Source: Halictus rubicundus (lineage: Eukaryota; Arthropoda; Insecta; Hymenoptera; Halictidae). Taken from it: DNA of 64,000 bases. Under the pieces are notes generated by a model. It saw nothing but the letters and a program-made list of their open reading frames with translations, ran no database searches and was not told the DNA's origin. Every line of letters begins with the position of its first letter. Position 1 is the stretch's first letter. The translations under genes were made by a program, and so were the position numbers. Positions 27,579-42,100 of this stretch are shown in pieces. The stretch is taken from NCBI RefSeq assembly GCF_050948215.1, contig NW_027488769.1:1-64000 (forward strand), given 5' to 3'.

Positions 27579-30500
27579 CCCCTGTCCTATCCCCTATCCT
27601 ATCCTGCCCTCTATCCTATCCTATCCTGTATCCTATAATATCCTCTATCCTATCCTATCCTCTATCCTATCCAATCACCTATCCTATATTCTATCCTATC
27701 CTATCCTCTATCCTATCCTATCCTCTATCCTATCCTATCCTCTATCCTATCCTATCTTCTATCCTATCCTATCCTCTATCCTATCCTATCCTCTATAGTA
27801 TCCTATCCTCTATCCTATCCTATCCTCTATCCTATCCTATCCTTTATCCTATTCTATACTCTATCCTATGCTATCCCCTATCCTATCCCATCCCCTGTCC
27901 TATCCCCTATCCTATCCTGCCCTCTATCCTATCCTATCCTGTATCCTATAATATCCTATATCCTATCCTATCCTCTATCCTATCCTATCCTCTATCCTAT
28001 CCTATCCTCTATCCTATCCTATCCTCTATCCTATCCTATCTTCTATCCTATCCTATCCTCTATCCTATCCTATCCTCTATAGTATCCTATCCTCTATCCT
28101 ATCCTATCCTCTATCCTATCCTATCCTTTATCCTATTCTATACTCTATCCTATACTATCCGCTATCCTATCCTATTATCTATCTTATCCCATATTCTATC
28201 CTATCCAATCACCTATCCTATATTCTATCCGATCCTATACTCTATCCTATCCAATCACCTATCCTATCCTCTATCCTATCCTATCCTTTATCCTATTCTA
28301 TACTCTATCCTACCCCATCCTCTATCCTATCCTATCCTCTATCCTATCCTATCCTTTATCCTATTCTATACTCTATCCTATACTATTCCCTATCATATCC
28401 CATCCCCTGTCCTATCCCCTATCCTATCCTGCCCTCTATCCTATCCTATCCTGTATCCTATAATATCCTCTATCCTATCCTATCCTCTATCCTATCCTAT
28501 CTTCTATCCTATCCTATCCTCTATCCTATCCTATCCTCTATCCTATCCTATCCACTATCCTATAATATCCTCTATCCTATCCTATCCTCTATCCTATCCT
28601 ATCTTCTATCCTATCCTATCCTCTATCCTATCCTATCCTCTATAGTATCCTATCCTCTATCCTATCCTCTCCTCTATCCTATCCTATCCTTTATCCTATT
28701 CTATACTCTATCCTATACTATCCCCTATCCTATCCCATCCCCTGTCCTATCCCCTATCCTATCCTGCCCTCTATCCTATCCTATCCTGTATCCTATAATA
28801 TCCTATATCCTATCCTATCCTCTATCCTATCCTATCCTCTATCCTATCCTATCCTCTATCCTATCCTATCCTCTATCCTATCCTATCTTCTATCCTATCC
28901 TATCCTCTATCCTATCCTATCCTCTATAGTATCCTATCCTCTATCCTATCCTATCCTCTATCCTATCCTATCCTTTATCCTATTCTATACTCTATCCTAT
29001 ACTATCCGCTATCCTATCCTATTATCTATCTTATCCCATATTCTATCCTATCCAATCACCTATCCTATATTCTATCCGATCCTATACTCTATCCTATCCA
29101 ATCACCTATCCTATCCTCTATCCTATCCTATCCTTTATCCTATTCTATACTCTATCCTATCCCATCCTCTATCCTATCCTATCCTCTATCCTATCCTATC
29201 CTTTATCCTATTCTATACTCTATCCTATACTATCCCCTATCCTATCCCATCCCCTGTCCTATCCCCTATCCTATCCTGCCCTCTATCCTATCCTATCCTG
29301 TATCCTATAATATCCTCTATCCTATCCTATCCTCTATCCTATCCTATCTTCTATCCTATCCTATCCTCTATCCTATCCTATCCTCTATCCTATCCTATCC
29401 ACTATCCTATAATATCCTCTATCCTATCCTATCCTCTATCCTATCCTATCTTCTATCCTATCCTATCCTCTATCCTATCCTATCCTCTATAGTATCCTAT
29501 CCTCTATCCTATCCTCGCCTCTATCCTATCCTATCCTTTATCCTATTCTATACTCTATCCTATACTATCCCCTATCCTATCCCATCCCCTGTCCTATCCC
29601 CTATCCTATCCTGCCCTCTATCCTATCCTATCCTGTATCCTATAATATCCTATATCCTATCCTATCCTCTATCCTATCCTATCCTCTATCCTATCCTATC
29701 CTCTATCCTATCCTATCCTCTATCCTATCCTATCTTCTATCCTATCCTATCCTCTATCCTATCCTATCCTCTATAGTATCCTATCCTCTATCCTATCCTA
29801 TCCTCTATCCTATCCTATCCTTTATCCTATTCTATACTCTATCCTATACTATCCGCTATCCTATCCTATCCTCTATCTTATCCCATCTTCTATCCTATCC
29901 AATCACCTATCCTATATTCTATCCGATCCTATACTCTATCCTATCCAATCACCTATCCTATCCTCTATCCTATCCTATCCTTTATCCTATTCTATACTCT
30001 ATCCTATCCCATCCTCTATCCTATCCAATCACCTATCCTATATTCTATCCTATCCTATCCTCTATCCTATCCTATCCTCTATCCTATCCTATCCTCTATC
30101 CTATCCTATCTTCTATCCTATCCTATCCTCTATCCTATCCTATCCTCTATAGTATCCTATCCTCTATCCTATCCTATCCTCTATCCTATCCTATCCTTTA
30201 TCCTATTCTATACTCTATCCTATGCTATCCCCTATCCTATCCCATCCCCTGTCCTATCCCCTATCCTATCCTGCCCTCTATCCTATCCTATCCTGTATCC
30301 TATAATATCCTATATCCTATCCTATCCTCTATCCTATCCTATCCTCTATCCTATCCTATCCTCTATCCTATCCTATCCTCTATCCTATCCTATCTTCTAT
30401 CCTATCCTATCCTCTATCCTATCCTATCCTCTATAGTATCCTATCCTCTATCCTATCCTATCCTCTATCCTATCCTATCCTTTATCCTATTCTATACTCT

Positions 30501-33500
30501 ATCCTATACTATCCGCTATCCTATCCTATTATCTATCTTATCCCATATTCTATCCTATCCAATCACCTATCCTATATTCTATCCGATCCTATACTCTATC
30601 CTATCCAATCACCTATCCTATCCTCTATCCTATCCTATCCTTTATCCTATTCTATACTCTATCCTACCCCATCCTCTATCCTATCCTATCCTCTATCCTA
30701 TCCTATCCTTTATCCTATTCTATACTCTATCCTATACTATTCCCTATCATATCCCATCCCCTGTCCTATCCCCTATCCTATCCTGCCCTCTATCCTATCC
30801 TATCCTGTATCCTATAATATCCTCTATCCTATCCTATCCTCTATCCTATCCAATCACCTATCCTATATTCTATCCTATCCTATCCTCTATCCTATCCTAT
30901 CCTCTATCCTATCCTATCCTCTATCCTATCCTATCTTCTATCCTATCCTATCCTCTATCCTATCCTATCCTCTATAGTATCCTATCCTCTATCCTATCCT
31001 ATCCTCTATCCTATCCTATCCTTTATCCTATTCTATACTCTATCCTATACTATTCCCTATCATATCCCATCCCCTGTCCTATCCCCTATCCTATCCTGCC
31101 CTCTATCCTATCCTATCCTGTATCCTATAATATCCTCTATCCTATCCTATCCTCTATCCTATCCTATCTTCTATCCTATCCTATCCTCTATCCTATCCTA
31201 TCCTCTATCCTATCCTATCCACTATCCTATAATATCCTCTATCCTATCCTATCCTCTATCCTATCCTATCTTCTATCCTATCCTATCCTCTATCCTATCC
31301 TATCCTCTATAGTATCCTATCCTCTATCCTATCCTCGCCTCTATCCTATCCTATCCTTTATCCTATTCTATACTCTATCCTATACTATCCCCTATCCTAT
31401 CCCATCCCCTGTCCTATCCCCTATCCTATCCTGCCCTCTATCCTATCCTATCCTGTATCCTATAATATCCTATATCCTATCCTATCCTCTATCCTATCCT
31501 ATCCTCTATCCTATCCTATCCTCTATCCTATCCTATCCTCTATCCTATCCTATCTTCTATCCTATCCTATCCTCTATCCTATCCTATCCTCTATAGTATC
31601 CTATCCTCTATCCTATCCTATCCTCTATCCTATCCTATCCTTTATCCTATTCTATACTCTATCCTATACTATCCGCTATCCTATCCTATCCTCTATCTTA
31701 TCCCATCTTCTATCCTATCCAATCACCTATCCTATATTCTATCCGATCCTATACTCTATCCTATCCAATCACCTATCCTATCCTCTATCCTATCCTATCC
31801 TTTATCCTATTCTATACTCTATCCTATCCCATCCTCTATCCTATCCAATCACCTATCCTATATTCTATCCTATCCTATCCTCTATCCTATCCTATCCTCT
31901 ATCCTATCCTATCCTCTATCCTATCCTATCTTCTATCCTATCCTATCCTCTATCCTATCCTATCCTCTATAGTATCCTATCCTCTATCCTATCCTATCCT
32001 CTATCCTATCCTATCCTTTATCCTATTCTATACTCTATCCTATGCTATCCCCTATCCTATCCCATCCCCTGTCCTATCCCCTATCCTATCCTGCCCTCTA
32101 TCCTATCCTATCCTGTATCCTATAATATCCTATATCCTATCCTATCCTCTATCCTATCCTATCCTCTATCCTATCCTATCCTCTATCCTATCCTATCCTC
32201 TATCCTATCCTATCTTCTATCCTATCCTATCCTCTATCCTATCCTATCCTCTATAGTATCCTATCCTCTATCCTATCCTATCCTCTATCCTATCCTATCC
32301 TTTATCCTATTCTATACTCTATCCTATACTATCCGCTATCCTATCCTATTATCTATCTTATCCCATATTCTATCCTATCCAATCACCTATCCTATATTCT
32401 ATCCGATCCTATACTCTATCCTATCCAATCACCTATCCTATCCTCTATCCTATCCTATCCTTTATCCTATTCTATACTCTATCCTACCCCATCCTCTATC
32501 CTATCCTATCCTCTATCCTATCCTATCCTTTATCCTATTCTATACTCTATCCTATACTATTCCCTATCATATCCCATCCCCTGTCCTATCCCCTATCCTA
32601 TCCTGCCCTCTATCCTATCCTATCCTGTATCCTATAATATCCTCTATCCTATCCTATCCTCTATCCTATCCAATCACCTATCCTATATTCTATCCTATCC
32701 TATCCTCTATCCTATCCTATCCTCTATCCTATCCTATCCTCTATCCTATCCTATCTTCTATCCTATCCTATCCTCTATCCTATCCTATCCTCTATAGTAT
32801 CCTATCCTCTATCCTATCCTATCCTCTATCCTATCCTATCCTTTATCCTATTCTATACTCTATCCTATGCTATCCCCTATCCTATCCCATCCCCTGTCCT
32901 ATCCCCTATCCTATCCTGCCCTCTATCCTATCCTATCCTGTATCCTATAATATCCTATATCCTATCCTATCCTCTATCCTATCCTATCCTCTATCCTATC
33001 CTATCCTCTATCCTATCCTATCCTCTATCCTATCCTATCTTCTATCCTATCCTATCCTCTATCCTATCCTATCCTCTATAGTATCCTATCCTCTATCCTA
33101 TCCTATCCTCTATCCTATCCTATCCTTTATCCTATTCTATACTCTATCCTATACTATCCGCTATCCTATCCTATTATCTATCTTATCCCATATTCTATCC
33201 TATCCAATCACCTATCCTATATTCTATCCGATCCTATACTCTATCCTATCCAATCACCTATCCTATCCTCTATCCTATCCTATCCTTTATCCTATTCTAT
33301 ACTCTATCCTACCCCATCCTCTATCCTATCCTATCCTCTATCCTATCCTATCCTTTATCCTATTCTATACTCTATCCTATACTATTCCCTATCATATCCC
33401 ATCCCCTGTCCTATCCCCTATCCTATCCTGCCCTCTATCCTATCCTATCCTGTATCCTATAATATCCTCTATCCTATCCTATCCTCTATCCTATCCTATC

Positions 33501-34990
33501 TTCTATCCTATCCTATCCTCTATCCTATCCTATCCTCTATCCTATCCTATCCACTATCCTATAATATCCTCTATCCTATCCTATCCTCTATCCTATCCTA
33601 TCTTCTATCCTATCCTATCCTCTATCCTATCCTATCCTCTATAGTATCCTATCCTCTATCCTATCCTCTCCTCTATCCTATCCTATCCTTTATCCTATTC
33701 TATACTCTATCCTATACTATCCCCTATCCTATCCCATCCCCTGTCCTATCCCCTATCCTATCCTGCCCTCTATCCTATCCTATCCTGTATCCTATAATAT
33801 CCTATATCCTATCCTATCCTCTATCCTATCCTATCCTCTATCCTATCCTATCCTCTATCCTATCCTATCCTCTATCCTATCCTATCTTCAATCCTATCCT
33901 ATCCTCTATCCTATCCTATCCTCTATAGTATCCTATCCTCTATCCTATCCTATCCTCTATCCTATCCTATCCTTTATCCTATTCTATACTCTATCCTATA
34001 CTATCCGCTATCCTATCCTATTATCTATCTTATCCCATATTCTATCCTATCCAATCACCTATCCTATATTCTATCCGATCCTATACTCTATCCTATCCAA
34101 TCACCTATCCTATCCTCTATCCTATCCTATCCTTTATCCTATTCTATACTCTATCCTATCCCATCCTCTATCCTATCCTATCCTCTATCCTATCCTATCC
34201 TTTATCCTATTCTATACTCTATCCTATACTATCCCCTATCCTATCCCATCCCCTGTCCTATCCCCTATCCTATCCTGCCCTCTATCCTATCCTATCCTGT
34301 ATCCTATAATATCCTCTATCCTATCCTATCCTCTATCCTATCCTATCTTCTATCCTATCCTATCCTCTATCCTATCCTATCCTCTATCCTATCCTATCCA
34401 CTATCCTATAATATCCTCTATCCTATCCTATCCTCTATCCTATCCTATCTTCTATCCTATCCTATCCTCTATCCTATCCTATCCTCTATAGTATCCTATC
34501 CTCTATCCTATCCTCGCCTCTATCCTATCCTATCCTTTATCCTATTCTATACTCTATCCTATACTATCCCCTATCCTATCCCATCCCCTGTCCTATCCCC
34601 TATCCTATCCTGCCCTCTATCCTATCCTATCCTGTATCCTATAATATCCTATATCCTATCCTATCCTCTATCCTATCCTATCCTCTATCCTATCCTATCC
34701 TCTATCCTATCCTATCCTCTATCCTATCCTATCTTCTATCCTATCCTATCCTCTATCCTATCCTATCCTCTATAGTATCCTATCCTCTATCCTATCCTAT
34801 CCTCTATCCTATCCTATCCTTTATCCTATTCTATACTCTATCCTATACTATCCGCTATCCTATCCTATCCTCTATCTTATCCCATCTTCTATCCTATCCA
34901 ATCACCTATCCTATATTCTATCCGATCCTATACTCTATCCTATCCAATCACCTATCCTATCCTCTATCCTATCCTATCCTTTATCCTATT
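27579..34990 (+). repeat. Direct copies 4999 bp apart (about 27,579-29,990 and 32,578-34,990)
   Basis: Marker spacings 313, 512, 335, 512, 335 repeat in the same order from 27,579 and from 32,578, and the rare CTCGCC variant lies at 29,514 and 34,513, again 4999 bp apart. Similarity ends near 29,990/34,990, where CCAATCACC follows in one copy and TATCCTATCC in the other. Local changes are visible, for example CTTCTATCC at 28,886 against CTTCAATCC at 33,885. The 1820-bp copies lie between the two halves. Confidence 0.82.
29250..32868 (+). repeat. Tandem duplication with a 1820-bp period inside domain E
   Basis: About 29,250-31,048 matches 31,070-32,868 at an offset of 1820 bp. Marker spacing repeats as 335, 660, 512, 313 in both, and the rare CTCGCC variant falls at 29,514 and 31,334. 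The left limit shows as TATCCCCTATCC at 29,232 against TATTCCCTATCA at 31,052; the right limit shows as ATACTATTCC at 31,048 against ATGCTATCCC at 32,868. Confidence 0.85.
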
Positions 34991-37899
34991 CTATACTCTA
35001 TCCTATCCCATCCTCTATCCTATCCTATCCTCTATCCTATCCTATCCTTTATCCTATTCTATACTCTATCCTATACTATCCCCTATCCTATCCCATCCCC
35101 TGTCCTATCCCTTATCCTATCCTGCCCTCTATCCTATCCTATCCTGTATCCTATAATATCCTCTATCCTATCCTATCCTCTATCCTATCCTATCTTCTAT
35201 CCTATCCTATCCTCTATCCTATCCTATCCTCTATCCTATCCTATCCTCTATCCTATCCTATCCTCTATCCTATCCTATCCTCTATCCTATCCTATCCTCC
35301 ATCCTATCCTATCCTCTATCCTATCCTATCCTCTATCCTATCCTATCTTCTATCCTATCCTATCCTCTATCCTACCCTATCCTCTATAGTATCCTATCCT
35401 CTATCCTATCCTATCCTCTATCCTATCCTATCCTTTATCCTATTCTATACTCTATCCTATACTATCCGCTATCCTATCCTATCCTCTATCTTATCCCATC
35501 TTCTATCCTATCCAATCACCTATCCTATATTCTATCCGATCCTATACTCTATCCTATCCAATCACCTATCCTATCCTCTATCCTATCCTATCCTTTATCC
35601 TATTCTATACTCTATCCTATCCCATCCTCTATCCTATCCTATCCTCTATCCTATCCTATCCTTTATCCTATTCTATACTCTATCCTATACTATCCCCTAT
35701 CCTATCCCATCCCCTGTCCTATCCCCTATCCTATCCTGCCCTCTATCCTATCCTATCCTGTATCCTATAATATCCTCTATCCTATCCTATCCTGTATCCT
35801 ATAATATCCTCTATCCTATCCTATCCTCTATCCTATCCTATCTTCTATCCTATCCTATCCTCTATCCTATCCTATCCTCTATCCTATCCTATCCTCTATC
35901 CTATCCTATCCTCTATCCTATCCTATCCTCTATCCTATCCTATCCTCTATCCTATCCTGTATCCTATAATATCCTCTATCCTATCCTATCCTCTATCCTA
36001 TCCTATCTTCTATCCTATCCTATTCTCTATCCTATCCTATCCTCTATCCTATCCTATCCTCTATCCTATCCTATCCTCTATCCTATCCTCTCCTCTATCC
36101 TATCCTATCCTCTATCCTATCCTATCCTCTATCCTATCCTATCCTCTATCCTATCCTATCTTCTATCCTATCATATCCTCTATCCTATCCTATCCTCTAT
36201 AGTATCCTATCCTCTATCCTATCCTATCCTCTATCCTATCCTATCCTTTATCCTATTCTATACTCTATCCTATACTATCCCCTATCCTATCCTATCCTCT
36301 ATCTTATCCCATCTTCTATCCTATCCAATCACCTATCCTATATTCTATCCGATCCTATACTCTATCCTATCCAATCACCTATCCTATCCTCTATCCTATC
36401 CTATCCTTTATCCTATTCTATACTCTATCCTATCCCATCCTCTATCCTATCCTATCCTCTATCCTATCCTATGCTTTATCCTATTCTATACTCTATCCTG
36501 TACTATCCCCTATCCTATCCCATCCCCTGTCCTATCCCCTATCCTATCCTGCCCTCTATCCTATCCTATCCTGTATCCTATAATATCCTCTATCCTATCC
36601 TATCCTCTATCCTATCCTATCTTCTATCCTATCCTATCCTCTATCCTATCCTATCCTCTATCCTATCCTATCCATTATCCTATAATATCCTCTATCCTAT
36701 CCTATCCTCCATCCTATAATATCCTCTATCCTATCCTACCCTCTATCCTATCCTATCCTGTTTCCTATAATATCCTCTATCCTATCCTATCCTCTATCCT
36801 ATCCTATCCTCTATCCTATCCTATCCTCTATCCTATCCTATCCTCTATCCTATCCTATCCTCTATCCTATCCAATCACCTATCCTATCCTCTATCCGATC
36901 CTATCCTCTATCCTATCGTATCCTCTGTCCTATCCAATCCCCTATCCTTACCTCTTTCCTATCCTATCCTATCCTCTATCCTATCCTATCCTCTATCCTA
37001 TCCTTTCCTCTATCCTATAATATCCTCTATCCTATTCTATCCTCTATCCTATAATATCCTCTACCCTATCCTATCCTCTATCCTACAATGTCCTCTATCC
37101 TATCCACTCCTCTGTTATATCCTCTATCCTATCCACTATCCTACCCTATTCTGTACCCTATCCTATCCTCTATCCTATCCTATCCTCTATCATATCCAAT
37201 CCCCAATCCTGTCGTCTATCCTATCCTATCCTCTATCCTATCCTATCCTCTATCCTATCCTATCCTCTATCATATCCAATCCCCAATCCTGTCCTCTATC
37301 CTATCCTATCCTCTATCCTATCCACTCCTCTGTTATATCCTCTATCCTATCCACTATCCTACCCTATTCCCTACCCTATCCTATCCTCTATCCTATCCTA
37401 TCCTCTATCATATCCAATCCCCAATCCTGTCCTCTATCCTATCCTATTCTCTATCCTATTCCAACCTCTATAATATCGTATCCTCTATCCTATTTTATCC
37501 TCTATAATATCGTATCCTCTATCCTATCCTACAATATCATCTATCCTATCCTATCATCTATCCTATCCAATCCCCTACCCCTTCCTCTATCCCATCCTAT
37601 CCTCAATCCTATCCTATACTGTATTATATCCTATCCTCTATCCTATCCTCTATCATATCTTATCCTCTATCCTATTCTATCCTCTATCCTATAATATCAG
37701 CTATCCTATCCTATTCTCTATCCTATCCTATCCTATGATCTATCGTATCCTATCCTCTATCCTATCCAATCCTATATCCTCTCCTCTATAATATCCTATA
37801 TTCTATCCGATTATATGCTCTATCCGATCCTATCCGCTATCCTATCCTATCCTCTACCCTACAATGTCCTCTATCCTATCCAATCCCCTATCCTATCCT

Positions 37900-38360
37900 C
37901 TATAATATCCTATCCTCTATCCTATAATATCATATATCCTATCCTATTCTCTATCCTATCCTATCCTCTATCCTATCCATTCCCCAATCGTATCCTCTAT
38001 CCTATCCTATCCTCTATCCTATCCTCTATCCTATCCTATCCTCTATCCTATCCTATGCTCTATCCTATCCTATTGTCTATCCATCCTATCGTCTATCCTA
38101 TCCTATCCTCTTTCCTATCCTATCCACTATCGTATCCAATCCTCTATCCTATACAATCCCCTATCCTATCCTCTATCCTATCCTATCCTTTATACTATCC
38201 TATCCTATACTGTATTATATGCTATCCTCTATCCTATCCAATCCCCTATCCTATCCTCTATAATATCCTATCCTCTATCCAATAATATCATATATCCTAT
38301 CCTATTCTCTATCCTATCCTATCCTCTATCCTATCCATTCCCCAATCGTATCCTCTATCC
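37900..38360 (+). repeat. B-type segments embedded in domain F
   Basis: CTATCCATTCCCCAATCG, otherwise found only in domain B (16,001; 19,057; 20,882), appears at 37,979 and 38,337. ATTGTCTATCCATCC and CGTCTATCC follow in the same order as near 19,385 and 21,165. The ATATGCTATCC and TATAATATCC variants of 21,300-21,375 are also repeated here. The second F copy carries them at 41,233 and 41,591. Confidence 0.78.
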
Positions 38361-38819
38361 TATCCTATCCTCTATCCTATCCTATCCTCTATCCTACCCT
38401 ATCCTCTATTCTATCCTATCCTCTATCCTATCCTATTCTCTATCCTATCCTATCCTCTATCCTATCCTAACCTCTATCCTATCCTCTAACCTATCCTCTA
38501 TCCTATCCTATCCTCTATCCTATCCTATCGTCTATCCTTTCCTATCCTCTATCCCATCCTATCCTCCATCCTATCCTATCCTCTATCCTATCCTATCTTC
38601 TATCGTATACTATCCTCTATCCTATAATATACTCTATCCAAACCTATCCTCTATGATATCCTATCCTCTATCGTATCCTACCATCTATCCTATGCTATCC
38701 TCTATCATATCGTATCATCTATCCTATCCTATCCTCTATCTTATCGTATCCTCCATCCCATCCTATCCCCCATCCTATCCTATCTTCTATCCTATCCTAT
38801 CCTCTATCTTATCCTATCC

Positions 38820-39125
38820 ACTGTCCCATCCTATCCTCCATCCTAACCTATCCACTATCCTATCCTATCCTCTATCCTATCCTATCGTCTATCCTTTCCT
38901 ATCCTCTATCACATCCTATCCTCCATCCTATCCTATCCTCTACCCTATCCTATCCTCTATCGTATCCTACCATGTATCCTATCCTATCCTCTATCCCATC
39001 CTATCCTCTATCCTATCCTATCCTCTATCCTATCCCATCCTCTATCGTATCCTATCCTCTATCCTATCCTATTCCTCTATCATATGCTATCCTCTATCCT
39101 ATCCTATCCTCTATCCTATCCTATC
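38820..39125 (+). repeat. C-type segment embedded in domain F, copy of 21,790-22,095
   Basis: CTACCATGTATCC at 21,937 and 38,967, TATCACATCC near 21,868 and 38,898, and ATTCCTCTATC at 22,041 and 39,071 all share an offset of 17,030 bp. About 300 bp match with few changes, then diverge near 39,125. The second F copy repeats it at 42,074-42,380. It shows that material moved between domains C and F. Confidence 0.75.
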
Positions 39126-42100
39126 CGCTATCCTATCCTATCCCCTATACTATACTATCCTCTATCCCATCCTATCCTCCATCCTATCCTATCCTCTATC
39201 GTATCCTACCATCTATCCTATGCTATCCTCTATCATATCGCATCCTCTATCCTATCCCATCCTCTATCCTATCCTATTCTCTATCCTATCCTATCCTCTA
39301 TCCTATCCTATCCTCTATCCTATCCTATCCTCTATCCTATCCTCTCCTCTATCCTATCCTATCCTCTATCCTATCCTATCCTCTATCCTATCCTATCCTC
39401 TATCCTATCCTATCTTCTATCCTATCATATCCTCTATCCTATCCTATCCTCTATAGTATCCTATCCTCTATCCTATCCTATCCTCTATCCTATCCTATCC
39501 TTTATCCTATTCTATACTCTATCCTATACTATCCCCTATCCTATCCTATCCTCTATCTTATCCCATCTTCTATCCTATCCAATCACCTATCCTATATTCT
39601 ATCCGATCCTATACTCTATCCTATCCAATCACCTATCCTATCCTCTATCCTATCCTATCCTTTATCCTATTCTATACTCTATCCTATCCCATCCTCTATC
39701 CTATCCTATCCTCTATCCTATCCTATGCTTTATCCTATTCTATACTCTATCCTGTACTATCCCCTATCCTATCCCATCCCCTGTCCTATCCCCTATCCTA
39801 TCCTGCCCTCTATCCTATCCTATCCTGTATCCTATAATATCCTCTATCCTATCCTATCCTCTATCCTATCCTATCTTCTATCCTATCCTATCCTCTATCC
39901 TATCCTATCCTCTATCCTATCCTATCCATTATCCTATAATATCCTCTATCCTATCCTATCCTCCATCCTATAATATCCTCTATCCTATCCTACCCTCTAT
40001 CCTATCCTATCCTGTTTCCTATAATATCCTCTATCCTATCCTATCCTCTATCCTATCCTATCCTCTATCCTATCCTATCCTCTATCCTATCCTATCCTCT
40101 ATCCTATCCTATCCTCTATCCTATCCAATCACCTATCCTATCCTCTATCCGATCCTATCCTCTATCCTATCGTATCCTCTGTCCTATCCAATCCCCTATC
40201 CTTACCTCTTTCCTATCCTATCCTATCCTCTATCCTATCCTATCCTCTATCCTATCCTTTCCTCTATCCTATAATATCCTCTATCCTATTCTATCCTCTA
40301 TCCTATAATATCCTCTACCCTATCCTATCCTCTATCCTACAATGTCCTCTATCCTATCCACTCCTCTGTTATATCCTCTATCCTATCCACTATCCTACCC
40401 TATTCTCTACCCTATCCTATCCTCTATCCTATCCTATCCTCTATCATATCCAATCCCCAATCCTGTCCTCTATCCTATCCTATCCTCTATCCTATCCTAT
40501 CCTCTATCCTATCCTATCCTCTATCATATCCAATCCCCAATCCTGTCCTCTATCCTATCCTATCCTCTATCCTATCCACTCCTCTGTTATATCCTCTATC
40601 CTATCCACTATCCTACCCTATTCCCTACCCTATCCTATCCTCTATCCTATCCTATCCTCTATCATATCCAATCCCCAATCCTGTCCTCTATCCTATCCTA
40701 TTCTCTATCCTATTCCAACCTCTATAATATCGTATCCTCTATCCTATTTTATCCTCTATAATATCGTATCCTCTATCCTATCCTACAATATCATCTATCC
40801 TATCCTATCATCTATCCTATCCAATCCCCTACCCCTTCCTCTATCCCATCCTATCCTCAATCCTATCCTATACTGTATTATATCCTATCCTCTATCCTAT
40901 CCTCTATCATATCTTATCCTCTATCCTATTCTATCCTCTATCCTATAATATCAGCTATCCTATCCTATTCTCTATCCTATCCTATCCTATGATCTATCGT
41001 ATCCTATCCTCTATCCTATCCAATCCTATATCCTCTCCTCTATAATATCCTATATTCTATCCGATTATATGCTCTATCCGATCCTATCCGCTATCCTATC
41101 CTATCCTCTACCCTACAATGTCCTCTATCCTATCCAATCCCCTATCCTATCCTCTATAATATCCTATCCTCTATCCTATAATATCATATATCCTATCCTA
41201 TTCTCTATCCTATCCTATCCTCTATCCTATCCATTCCCCAATCGTATCCTCTATCCTATCCTATCCTCTATCCTATCCTCTATCCTATCCTATCCTCTAT
41301 CCTATCCTATGCTCTATCCTATCCTATTGTCTATCCATCCTATCGTCTATCCTATCCTATCCTCTTTCCTATCCTATCCACTATCGTATCCAATCCTCTA
41401 TCCTATACAATCCCCTATCCTATCCTCTATCCTATCCTATCCTTTATACTATCCTATCCTATACTGTATTATATGCTATCCTCTATCCTATCCAATCCCC
41501 TATCCTATCCTCTATAATATCCTATCCTCTATCCAATAATATCATATATCCTATCCTATTCTCTATCCTATCCTATCCTCTATCCTATCCATTCCCCAAT
41601 CGTATCCTCTATCCTATCCTATCCTCTATCCTATCCTATCCTCTATCCTACCCTATCCTCTATTCTATCCTATCCTCTATCCTATCCTATTCTCTACCCT
41701 ATCCTATCCTCTATCCTATCCTAACCTCTATCCTATCCTCTAACCTATCCTCTATCCTATCCTATCCTCTATCCTATCCTATCGTCTATCCTTTCCTATC
41801 CTCTATCCCATCCTATCCTCCATCCTATCCTATCCTCTATCCTATCCTATCTTCTATCGTATACTATCCTCTATCCTATAATATACTCTATCCAAACCTA
41901 TCCTCTATGATATCCTATCCTCTATCGTATCCTACCATCTATCCTATGCTATCCTCTATCATATCGTATCATCTATCCTATCCTATCCTCTATCTTATCG
42001 TATCCTCCATCCCATCCTATCCCCCATCCTATCCTATCTTCTATCCTATCCTATCCTCTATCTTATCCTATCCACTGTCCCATCCTATCCTCCATCCTAA

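Larger units (their letters stand above)
26850..36010 (+). repeat. Domain E: higher-order repeat array (512 + 335 bp units, 847 and 1820 bp compound units)
   Basis: The mark CCCCTGTCC (inside CCCATCCCCTGTCC) recurs at 27,074; 27,579; 27,892; 28,404; 28,739; 29,251; 29,586; 30,246; 30,758; 31,071; 31,406; 32,066; 32,578; 32,891; 33,403; 33,738; 34,250; 34,585; 35,097 and 35,711. The spacings are 505, 313, 512, 335, 512, 335, 660, 512, 313, 335, 660, 512, 313, 512, 335, 512, 335, 512 and 614. Recurring order within a unit is CCTGCCC, then CTGTATCCTATAATATCC, clean 17-mers, CTTCTATCC, CTATAGTATCC, CCTTTATCC and TTCTATACTC. The 660 spacing is 187 bp (11 monomers) short of 847. This is the most homogeneous part of the window. 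Confidence 0.9.
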
